Below the pieces are notes generated by a model, which searched no databases, was not told the DNA's origin, and saw nothing but the letters and a program-made list of their open reading frames with translations. A program made the translations under genes and the position numbers. Shown here one piece after another: positions 55,501-64,000 of a stretch of 64,000 nt of DNA (positions are counted from its first letter, which is position 1; every line of letters begins with the position of its first letter). Location: NCBI GenBank assembly GCA_025526915.1, contig JAHLKH010000143.1, positions 1 through 64,000 on the forward strand, written 5' to 3'. The DNA comes from Entophlyctis helioformis (taxonomy: Eukaryota; Chytridiomycota; Chytridiomycetes; Chytridiales; Chytriomycetaceae).

Positions 55501-56142
55501 GCGCCTGTCATGAGCGCAATCAGCCGCTGCAGCGTCGTTGTGGGCGGATCGGCCAGTCCGCGGTACAGCAGCGAGTGCGCCGGCCGCGTTTTGAGCATGC
55601 GGGAGATGACGGGCACCTTGTTGATGTAGTATGGCGTGGCCGTCGGCGGGATGGACTCGTTGTAGGCGATAAAGTCGAAGCGCAGCGCATCGATCATGAT
55701 GAGAAGCGTGCGGTGGAAGCGTGCGTGGGGCCAGCACGCCTTGCTTGTGGCGCCGCCTGCTGCTCTCGCATTGGCATGGTTGGCGACGGGCTGTGAGCGT
55801 GAGGCTTCACGATGGGCAGATGGCAGATGGGCGGACGGACAGACAGACAGCGCAGATCTGGGACAACTTACCACTGGCAGCAGCGGCCGGCGGCACAAAG
55901 TCGGCAGACCACGGCGGGACCGTCGGGCACGTTGCCGTCGAGTTGAGCTCGAGGCGTGTCAGCAGGTATCCTTCCTTGAACAGAAACAGGCCCGCGCCGT
56001 GGATGCCCAGCACCAGCAGCAGCACGGCGGCAATGCGGCGGAACTGGGCGGACGCCGAGAGTGGCTGCGGCAGCGGTGCTCGTGTTGGCGGCAATGGCGT
56101 CGCACCAGCACCTGCTGCGCTTGGCTGGCGTCGAAGCGACAT
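52501..56142 (-). CDS. LAS21: GPI ethanolamine phosphate transferase 2 (PIGG/Las21/Gpi7)
   Basis: ER enzyme that adds ethanolamine phosphate to the second mannose of GPI anchors. Exons 55872-56142, 52817-55759 and 52501-52739 give about 1,150 residues. Exon 1 gives the N-terminal helix (IAAVLLLVLGIHGAGLFLF) and the PIG-family KEGYLLTRLEL. Exon 2 has the alkaline-phosphatase-fold catalytic domain: metal site LLIMIDALRFDF, ALMTGALPTLVDAGSNFGSS, HFLGVDHAGHRYGPG and MGDHGMDTKGDHGG. These are followed by many transmembrane helices and NTYGGPILF. A 77-nt intron (G|GTCGGC … CCAG|AG) leads to the last two helices with WRVWGPKYIFYFVGH, which resembles the VFSPKxxxE end of PIGG. That donor is weak, so the last junction is inferred from phase and length. 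Confidence 0.9.
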
Positions 56143-56373
56143 GCGAATCGTGGCTCGCTGGATTCGTGGCGGAAAGAACGCAAAGCGCGACGCTCCGAGG
56201 CTTGCGCCGGCGCCTGGTCCAACAGATCTGCTCGTCCACGCGCCTCAAGGCCGCTTCCAGCAGCACCATCGCCAGCATCGCCAGCCTCACCAGCAGCCTC
56301 ACCAGCACACGCTTCTTCATTCGCGCGACCAGAGGAACACACGCACACAGCATCACACATCACACATCACACA

Positions 56374-57112
56374 TCACTTTTGGCGTCTCGTCTTCCACTT
56401 GTAGACCGCCAGTCCCTTGCTGTCACTGCCCACCTTCTTCCGCGCACCCTTGCCCTACACACAAACACAGCATCGCACAGATCAGCGTCACACAGAATCA
56501 CGCACACACAGATCAGCATCGCTCTCGGTGGCATGGTCGCCCCCCTTCAACCGCTCTTACCATCAGATTCTTCTGCATCTTGAGCTCAAGCTCGACGGCG
56601 CGGAGCTTGGCCTCGCGATCCAGCCGCGACTCGAGCTCGCGCGCTTGGGCCAGCCGCTGGCGCTCGATGGTCTCTGCATCCTTGCCGCGGATCACGGGGA
56701 TCTCCTGCGTCTCGAGCGTCGACTTGCGCAGCCGCATGGCCGGCTTGTTGACGAGTTCCGGCACCGTCTCGAAATGTGCCACGGGGTCAAAGTTGAGTGC
56801 TGTCCAGGCACGCATGAGTCTGTCGTTAGCTTCGCGCGGCTCGGTTGATGCACAGGTTGCGGCGAGCAAAAGCACGGCACCTTGCTCTTCGTCGTCAACA
56901 AAGACAATGTGCGAGGGTCGGTTGACGCGCTTGGTCTCTTTGCTGCCGCTGTTTCTGGACGAGGCATTGCCATCATCGCTGCCGCCCATGCTCATCTCGT
57001 CGTCGTCGTCGTCGTCTTCGTGATCGTCGCCGTCCTTTTGATCAACGCCGCCTTGCTCCTCGTCATCGTCCTCGTCAACATAGTGGATGCCCTCCTTGAG
57101 CCGGTCGATTTT
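56374..57112 (-). CDS. UTP11: UTP11, small-subunit processome component, 5' part missing
   Basis: U3 snoRNP-associated protein for 18S rRNA maturation. Two exons are visible: 56561-57112 and 56374-56454 (106-nt intron). The reading starts after an acceptor (GCAACAG) with KIDRLKEGIHYVDED, which aligns with the middle of UTP11. It continues through an Asp/Glu-rich insert, SHIVFVDDEEQ, ALNFDPVAHFETVPELVN, a basic coiled coil ending ELKMQKNLM, and the C-terminal GKGARKKV…VYKWKTRRQK. The roughly 120 N-terminal residues that the family always has (the QREHRERSQ and KKKDYxxRAxDY blocks) were not found on either strand up to the next gene. The copy is therefore truncated, has a distant 5' exon, or suffers an assembly deletion. 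Confidence 0.8.
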
Positions 57113-57240
57113 CTGTTGCCCACGCACCAAGTCAGCACGCTCGTGCCAGCATCCATCGACCGACAGAGCAGACACAGAGCCAAGCGATCGCACTGTGGTA
57201 TCTGCGCTTCAGCCATCCAAACCAACTCCAAGGCCATCCA

Positions 57241-57262
57241 GTCACGTGTCCTCCCACGTGAC
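57241..57262. promoter_or_regulatory. Perfect inverted repeat with two CACGTG boxes
   Basis: GTCACGTG, a 6-base spacer TCCTCC, then CACGTGAC; the two 8-base arms are exact reverse complements. CACGTG is the core site of bHLH factors (for example Cbf1/Pho4/USF types). It sits in the 303-bp gap between the UTP11 fragment and RBM39, which diverge, so it may serve both. Function is inferred from position and motif only. Confidence 0.6.
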
Positions 57263-57415
57263 CTAGCTAGCCATTTTGAGTCAGTTTATCGAATGGGCGA
57301 TGCCCACTGCCGACAAAGGTCGCAATGTAGGTGGCATGCGTGCAGATGAGCGTCGCTGACTGGTCGTCCATGCTGGCTGCTGACCCGTAGGTCATGGCGT
57401 GCTATGCTTGCCAAG

Positions 57416-60400
57416 ATGTCTCGGTCGCCGGTTGTTGACGTTGAGCGACTGCTTGACGAGCAGTTTAAGCCGGCAGTGTCTGCACACGGCGCCAGTGCCG
57501 GCAACGGCCATGCCCACCACGCAGGCGGCAAGGAGGTGTGTGTTTGAGTGTAGCTCCCTGCTCTGCGTACCCATGCCGTCTTGTCTCTCGCTGCTGCCTG
57601 TGTCGCAGCCGTGTGCTGCATAACCGGCTGTGTTGCATGCTGTGCAGAACAGGTCAGCAGGTGCTGCCAACAGGTGCTGCCAGCAGGTGCTGCCAACAGG
57701 TCTTGTAGGCAATAGGCCGGCCGAGCCAGAACATCCACGGGTCTAGGTGCTGCCTCTGTATCTGCGTCTGTATCTGCTTCCACCTCTACTGCCACTACTA
57801 CTACTCTGGCTGCTGCTGCTGTGACGACGCTCTGCTACTACCACTGTTGCCATGCACATGCCCGTTCGCCAGTTGCTGCTCTGTTGGTCTGCTGCACTCG
57901 ATGCCGTGAGTGTCTGTCTCTTGGCTCTGTAAGTGCTGGTGTCTCGTGCGCTGCCCTGTGTGCTGCCTGCCCGCCCTTCTTGCCTGTGTGTCTGTGTGCT
58001 GCCTGTCTCCAGGCTGTCCAGCAGTGGCCCTCTCACGTCAGAACTCATTGTCTCGCTCGCCTGTCTGGTCGACACCATGTCTGCCATTTCACATGCAGCA
58101 CCGTCCATTCCGTCCATGTGGATGTGCGGTGGGCGGTGGTTGCAGCGGGCATGGCAGGCATGGCAGGCATGGCAGGCACAGCAGGCTCTCTGCCTCTCTC
58201 ACACTTGCCAGCCCCCCGCATCGACTCACTTTCCTTTCCCAGACAGCCACTGTGAATGGATGCGACATGTTGATGAGCAGGCTCGTGCTATGATGGCATT
58301 GATGCCCTCGTATGGATGCATGTGTGGATGGTTGATGCATTCATGTGCACATGCATGCGGTTGATGCATTCACGGGACAGGTTGCTATGCATATCGGTGC
58401 ATATCGATGCATGTCGGTGCATATCGATGCATGTCGATGCATTCAATGTGCGTATCCAAGCCCAGACTGTGCATCGAGAGCATGTGCCGTCGCCTGACCA
58501 GCCACTAGACATTGGCCATCGCCATCAGTCTGCCCGTCCCATCCTCCCATCCTCCCATCTTCCCATCCTTCTTCACTTTCCCATCCACGAGACACGCACT
58601 CACCTCGCACAGGGTCCAAGAGACAGACACGCGCAAGTCACTGGCATGCAGACAGACGCAGGGCGTGCGCTGAGCTGCCGGGCCGCCTGGCCACGGCGAT
58701 CATTCTGGTAGTAGTAGTCGTCGTCGCAGTCGCCGTCGTCATGCCTTGCTGCCCTTGTAGCTGTGGATCTGGATGTGGATGTGGTTGTGGTTGCAGATGC
58801 GGACGTAGCGCGCATGCTGTCTGGCCCATCTGGGCATGTTCTGGCTCGTTGTGCTCCTGTCGGCTCGTGCTTCTGCGTCAGCTCTGGCTGCAGCCTTGCC
58901 TTGCACGCCTCTGCGCGCCAGGCTCCCTGACTTACGCCCTTTGTCGGCAACAACAGGAACGCTAACACATCCGTCGTCACCGTGTCTCGTGCCTCGCTCT
59001 TGCTCCTCTACTTCTGCACGGCACGGTACCGCCCTGCTCTGCCCGCCACGCTGCGGCTCCTGTTCGCTCCCCATCTGGCGCGTCTCAATCGGACCCCCAA
59101 CCTTGGCCAATTGCTCGCTCGTCTGGGTCGCCTCGCACCGCGTGGGATTTCTCTGGTGGGTGCATGACTGCTTCTGCTGCTGCTTTTGCTGCTGCTTGGA
59201 ATGCATTCACGGGTCGCTGTGCGTCTTTGCCAGGCATTCACATCCTACGCGTATCGCACCGATGCTGATCCTCTGTCTGTCCCTTCCATTGATGATGGCC
59301 ATTCCTACCCGCACATGGTGGCTCCTACGACTGCTTCGTCAACACCAAATGCCGCATCTGCTTGTGCTTACGACTCGCGCTGTGCAGGTTCCCAGTATCA
59401 CGACCGGCATCGCCAGTATGACGAACCTGCGGCATACTACAGATCCTCGTCGGTCTCTGCCAGCCATGCGTACTCGCACTCGTCTCGTCACCTGCAAACC
59501 GCCAGTGTCCCAGAGACCTCTCGCTCCATGCATTCAAGCGGGATTCCCCTGGATACTGGCCACGTGGCGACCAGCATGACCAACGGGCTGGATCCTCGTC
59601 TTCAGCGGTCTCGCGGCGCGTCGGATGATCGCGCATTAACGTCCACTGCTCCTGGATCCAGCGGCCCCCATTCGGCCTCGCTGCTCGTGCCGGCCTCATC
59701 CATCGACAGCGACCGGCTTGTGGATCCATATCGCTCGTCGCAGTATCCTCCCCAGTACGACCCTGTCTCCGTGTCTGCATCATCTTATCGTCGCTCCCAT
59801 GATGCGTACAGCTCCTATGATCAGCCTTCGTCGGCTCGCCCTCTGGCGATCATCCGATCCACAAGAGCAGCAGTGGCGCAAGTCTCAGCAGCAGCAGTGC
59901 TGCAGGCTACCATCACAAGTCGGCCGCTGCTCCGGCATTGCCGTCGTCTTCTGCCGCCACTGCCGCCAGCTCCTCTCTCCCTCCTGCATCGGACGTTGAT
60001 CGCCTGGACGACCGCTACCGAGCCTCTTCGCCTCATCATGGATATCAGACTTCGCATTACTCGTCCCACGCGGCCTATGCTGGCTACCAGTATCCAGAGG
60101 ATGCATACCGCGATGACCCAAGAGCATACTCGCGCGACTCGCGCGAACCGCACGACCCCCGTGACACTCGCGACGCGCGCTACTATGACAGATACGATGA
60201 TAGGTATTCCTCTTCGCGGTACGACGAGCACTATGATGAGAGATATGCGGCAGTCGATCGCGCGCCAGCCATGACAGTGGCCCATGCCCATCTTGATGGC
60301 CACTACAGCGACCGCTATGCAGCTCGCTATGACGATCGATACTACGACCGCCACTACGACCGCCAAGCGCCAGCCTACGACGATCGTGCTGCCGCCGCCG

Positions 60401-63400
60401 CTCCTTCGGCGTCGTCCCACAGCCACCATGCGTATGCGTCACACTATGCCCAGGACCATCCCGACTACCAGCAGCCTCGCTACGACGATGATCCATACGC
60501 GGCATCTCGCGCGCGGCCCAGCTCCTACGACCACGCATCATCTCATTACAGCCGCGACCGCCACTACAGTGCAGGTGCAAATGGCGCGATTGCCTCGGCG
60601 CTGCTTCTGCCGCTGCTCCAAGAGGCCCAGCGTCAAGTAGCTCTGGCAGTGTTGTTGGGTCCGGTGCGCGTGCTGGTGCCTTGTCTGCCCCTTCTCTCCC
60701 GCCTGCTTCTGCTGGCTATGACGACGGCATGGTAGCCGACTACCACCGCTCTCGTCACCATCCGCATGTGCATGCACCGGCCCCGGCCGTGTCGCCTTAC
60801 GGCCGAGACTATGACTACGACCGCTCGTATGACCGCGACTACCCCAGACATGAGCGCGAACGTGTATACGATCGTCCGCCTCACTCTGATCGTCTGGAGC
60901 ACGACCGCGCATATGATCGTCCACCGCCAGCGTCTCCGCCACCGCATTTAGACCCGTCCTCGTCCAATGCACTTGCCCAGGCGCATCCGCAACAACATTC
61001 GCCACAGCAGTATCGCGAGCGCTATGCATATGCCGACAATGCCGAGCTGCGTCGATCGCCGCTTCCTGCGCATGGGCCTCGTTCCCCTCGCTCTCCACGC
61101 TCTCCCCGGCCGTCAAAGTATGCGCCAAGAGACGCAGAGTGGGCTCCGCCATCTGACGGCTACAAAGCACACGCTCCACAGCACCAGCAGTCGGCTTGGC
61201 GTCCATTGACTGACGTTGATCCACAGCAGCATACCCAGCTTGTTGGAGATGCGTCAGACCGCCAGTCTCCCTTGTCGCCGCCAAACCTGCTGGTCCAGAC
61301 GTCTCCTCCCAAAGATTCGCCAAACATCCATGGCTCTGATCCTCGTGTTGCTCAACGGTCTGCTTCTCCTCTCAAGACCGCCACAGCCCTGCAAGAGCCG
61401 CAGTATCCGCCAGCAAATGAGCTTGGTCACGATACGGCCCGTGAACGCCAGCCGGCTGATCAGACCCAGCCGACCGATCCCTCTGAGAATGCTCATCACT
61501 CGCTTGCCTCGCACAGCCGCCTGTTCAGGCAGCGCAGTCATCGTCAAGCAAGGTCCCGCGTGCCTCATCATTCAACGATGACTATGAGGAGCGGCTGGCT
61601 GCATACTACGCCGAACGCGTCGGCTACATCCCCCACCATCACGACGCAAAGACCCCGTCTGTGTATCCAGAACACAGCGCCTCTGCTGGCTCGGCAGCCG
61701 CGTCTCGCAGTCGCTATGACGTGTCTTCCCGGAGATCCCGATCTCCTTCGCCTGCAGGCTCGCACATGTCGTCTGCGTCCAACGCCCAGCGGCATTCCCA
61801 GCGTCGTTCCCGTGGACGCAAGGGTAGTCGTCGTGGCGATGCGCGTTCTGCTTCGCGGTCCAGATCACGGTCTCGATCCTCGTCGTCGTCTGCTCGCCCT
61901 CGCAGTCAGCACAGCAGTCGTCGCCGGCCGCGTGACAGCAAGTCACGTTCACCCGCGCGTCGCTCCAAGCATCCCCGCCACTCTTCACACCGCTCAAGGT
62001 CCAAAGATCGAGATGAGCGCCGCAGCTACGCTAAGGAGGACGCACCTGCCGCTGTTGATCCGAATGCTGACAGGTGGGGCTGCTTGACACATGGGGCGTG
62101 ACCAGCATGACGTTCTAACCCTCTTTTGCGACAGAAAATCCCCTTCGCCCCAGCTGGACTCATTTGAGCGTGACCGGCGGACAGTCTTTTGCATGCAGCT
62201 GGCGGCACGTCTGCGATCCAAGGAACTGACTGATTTCTTCAAGGACTGTGGACGTATCCGCGATGTCAAGCTTGTGACGGACAAGAACACGGGCCGGTCC
62301 AAAGGGTAAGCGTGCACATGATCCGGTCGCTTTATTCTACCTCCTCCGAATTGACGGACTGACTTGCATCTGTCCGCCCCATTAGTGTCGGCTACGTGGA
62401 GTTTTATGAAGTGTCGTCAGTGCCCAAAGCCATCACGATGTCTGGACAGAAGCTTCTTGGCATTCCGATCATTGTACAGCACACTGAATCTGAAAAGAAC
62501 CGGCTTGCAGAGGCTGCAGCAGCATCAAAGTATGTCTTGTTTGCCGTTTGCGTGGGTTGTTTGTCGCATTCACGCTGGATGGTCAACTGACATTGCGTGG
62601 CTGGGCCATTCAGGATCGGCGAGGTCAACACCAACAAGCTGTTTGTTGGGTCTCTGAGCTACAGCCTCACGTCGGATGAGCTGCGAGCAGCCTTTGAGCC
62701 GTTTGGAGCGCTTGATCACTGCAGCATCCAAATGGATCCACGCACCGGCCGATCCAAGGGCAGTGGCTATGTGCAGTAAGTCTACGATAGTGCGCGAGAT
62801 GCACCATGATGGCCGAGCGTGTGTGCTAATCGTGCTTTGATCACGTCGCAACAGCTTCAAGAATCCAGAAGATGCACGCCGTGCTGTCGAAAAGCTGAAT
62901 GGCTTCAACTTAATGGGCCGCACCATCCGGGTCAGTCACATTACTGAGAAGCCCGCAGCAGCAGCAGGCCGGCCCGAATACGGCGCGGCATCGTCCAGCG
63001 CGATCAATCTCGATGATGGCGACATGGAAGGTGTATCCATGAGCTCGTTATCGCGCGCGGATCTCATGGCCAAGCTTGCTCGGCGTGATCAACCTGCACA
63101 ACCCGTCGCGTGAGTGATGCATGGCGCTCCGACACGACCCAGTGCCCCGACTGACACTCTGCCTCCTCTAATGCTCTGCGCAACCAGTCCCGTTGCACCC
63201 AAGGTTGTGCTCCCAGCCATGGAGACGCGATGCGTTCTGCTCAAGAACATGTTTGACCCCTCAGAGTACGTGGCACAGCGTGTGTGCGTGCGTAGGTTCA
63301 TGGCTAACTCATCTTGGTTACTTTTATTGGAACAACAGGGAGACCGAGCCGGGCTGGGCCAAGGAGATTGAAGAGGATGTTCGCGACGAGTGCACCAAGT

Positions 63401-63683
63401 TTGGCAAGATTGTGCATGTCGCGGTCGATGCCGACTCTGCGGGCCACGTGTACCTCAAGTTTGCCGCACTCGAGTCTGCGCAACAGGCAATCAAGACGCT
63501 CCACGGACGGTTCTTTGCTGGCAAAACGGTGCGTTTCGCTGTATGCTGGCTGGTTGACTGGGCTGGTAGACGGGCGCTCTTGTCACTGACGCGAATGACT
63601 CGGGCTGCTGCACGCAGATTGAGGCACTGCACGTGGCAGACCAGATCTACCACCTGAGGTTCCCAGGATCGGCGTCGTTGTAA
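57416..63683 (+). CDS. RBM39: RBM39/CAPER-like splicing factor with a very large Tyr/Asp/Arg-rich N-terminus
   Basis: U2AF65-related SR-like factor acting in 3' splice-site recognition. Exons 57416-57535, 59234-62073, 62135-62305, 62386-62529, 62614-62775, 62855-63109, 63188-63265, 63339-63528 and 63618-63683. Exon 1, MSRSPVVDVERLLDEQFK, matches the family's DIDIEAMLEAPYK start. Exon 2 (about 940 codons) is disordered: Tyr/Asp/Arg clusters (YDRYDDRYSSSRYDEHYDER), Pro/Gln/His-rich parts, then an RS domain (SASRSRSRSRSSSSS). RRM1: ERDRRTVFCMQLAARLRSK, GYVEFYEVSSVPKAI. RRM2: NTNKLFVGSLSYSLTSDEL. RRM3/UHM: RCVLLKNMFDP, GRFFAGK. RRM exons all keep phase. Exon 2 changes frame near 59833, 60597 and 61520-61565. 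Intron 1 would be about 1.7 kb. Confidence 0.88.
57650..57701. repeat. Tandem CAGGTGCTGCCAA repeat
   Basis: Four consecutive copies of a 12-13-base unit (AGGTGCTGCCAAC / AGGTGCTGCCAGC), intronic to RBM39. Each copy contains AGGTG, resembling a splice donor. Confidence 0.8.
58149..58178. repeat. Tandem GCATGGCAG repeat
   Basis: Three direct copies of a 9-base unit, intronic to RBM39. Confidence 0.75.
58387..58442. repeat. Higher-order 10/20-base tandem repeat (TGCATATCGA / TGCATGTCGG)
   Basis: Five to six consecutive decamers alternate between TGCATATCGR and TGCATGTCGR, so a 20-base unit is itself repeated. Flanking DNA keeps a weaker TGCATR periodicity (about 58315-58375). Confidence 0.8.
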
Positions 63684-63901
63684 ATAGGCGCAGCGACCCG
63701 GATGGAAAGACGATGACGGATCAAGATTGAGCGCAGCGCGGCTTGCAATCTCTGCCTACGCCGTGCATTGAAGACTGGATATCAAACCAGAGGGTCCTGT
63801 TGATACATGCCGGACAGACAGAGACACAAGGAGAGTTGGACAAAGTCTTTCAATTGCAACAAAAGTGTCACAAACCAAGGCAGGGGGGAGTGGGAGAGAG
63901 A

Positions 63902-63932
<31 letters not shown>

Positions 63933-64000
63933 GGAATGACCGAGGATGTACATCTGCGTGAATGCATGTCAATGAGCAAGACGACTAGAGAGGTCACACG
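63684..64000. other. 3' flank of RBM39, no gene seen
   Basis: Contains the RBM39 downstream region and a GA microsatellite. No supported coding sequence reaches the window edge. Confidence 0.5.
63896..63933. repeat. (GA)n microsatellite
   Basis: Purine dinucleotide run of about 18 units with two interruptions, downstream of RBM39. Confidence 0.9.

Larger units (their letters stand above)
57536..59233 (+). other. Putative 1.7-kb first intron of RBM39
   Basis: Donor GAG|GTGTGT at 57536 and acceptor TTGCCAG at 59231-59233, phase 0 on both sides. The stretch is pyrimidine-rich and full of short tandem repeats, and no domain-bearing reading frame was found. Undetected small exons or a separate small gene cannot be excluded. 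Confidence 0.45.

Noticed and set aside
57821..58980. Possible separate small genes in the 1.7-kb stretch before RBM39 exon 2
   Set aside because: Several 100-150-codon frames on both strands are Cys/Pro/Ser-rich, repetitive and mutually overlapping, with no domain. They are better seen as intron sequence.
1..64000. CRISPR arrays, insertion sequences, prophage or plasmid features
   Set aside because: The window is eukaryotic. No spaced direct repeats of CRISPR type, transposase or reverse-transcriptase motifs, or target-site duplications were seen; the repeats are short tandem tracts, mostly intronic.

Overview
This is a stretch of nuclear DNA from a zoosporic (flagellated) early-diverging fungus, most likely a chytrid. 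Three things point that way. The genes are fungal in type, for example ATP18 (subunit j), MTC6, the PIGG/LAS21-type transferase and an ATP-dependent PEP carboxykinase. They are intron-rich: most introns are 55-125 nt, with GTRNGT donors, CTRAY-like branch points and YAG acceptors. Two axonemal/ciliary genes that non-flagellated fungi have lost, jouberin/AHI1 and TTC29, are also present. No bacterial operons, IS elements, CRISPR arrays or tRNA/rRNA genes were seen. The naming of the lineage is inference; the gene identities come from reading the translations.

Layout. 1-3646 (-): CDC25 phosphatase, cut by the window edge inside its rhodanese domain. 5178-6990 (+): MTC6. 7860-10355 (+): PCK1. 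10673-11752 (+): ATP18. 11967-13984 (-): ORC5, head to head with CDC37 at 14024-16031 (+). 16172-20443 (-): AHI1 with an unusual N-terminal zinc finger, head to head with a Gfo/Idh oxidoreductase at 20539-21694 (+). 21826-22710 (+): orphan seven-helix membrane protein. 22784-24451 (+): DRG1. 24797-25021 and 25361-26210 (-): two small Ser/Thr-rich secreted or surface proteins. 26582-29736 (+): NUP93/NIC96. 30203-31012 (+): doubtful orphan ORF. 31214-39067 (+): 22-exon alpha-solenoid giant that I cannot name. 39315-39764 (-): mitochondrial uL11, head to head with V-ATPase subunit e at 39835-40477 (+). 40622-41610 (-): BUD32, head to head with RPC9 at 41648-42168 (+). 42284-43567 (-): WW-domain protein directly behind DONSON at 43599-46592 (-). 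46741-49604 (+): coiled-coil protein. 49671-51399 (-): TTC29. 51852-52500 (-): surface-type ORF broken by one TGA. 52501-56142 (-): PIGG/LAS21. 56374-57112 (-): UTP11 without its N-terminal third. 57416-63683 (+): RBM39-like splicing factor with a huge Tyr/Asp/Arg-rich N-terminus.

The genes are mostly single-copy housekeeping functions: cell cycle and replication (CDC25, ORC5, DONSON), chaperoning (CDC37), tRNA modification and Pol III (BUD32, RPC9), ribosome biogenesis (UTP11, DRG1, uL11m), splicing (RBM39), nuclear pore (NUP93), GPI-anchor synthesis (PIGG), ATP synthase and V-ATPase accessory subunits, gluconeogenesis (PCK1), and flagellum (AHI1, TTC29). They do not form one pathway. The striking organisational feature is very tight head-to-head pairing, with start codons 37-148 bp apart.

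Caution on the sequence. Several well-conserved or long reading frames (PCK1, CDC37, the oxidoreductase, RBM39 several times) change frame where no intron can be drawn. In several cases adding G to a short G run restores the frame. I read these as probable consensus indels rather than biology. Exon ends were placed by hand from splice consensus, reading-phase agreement and family similarity, so individual boundaries may be off by a few bases.
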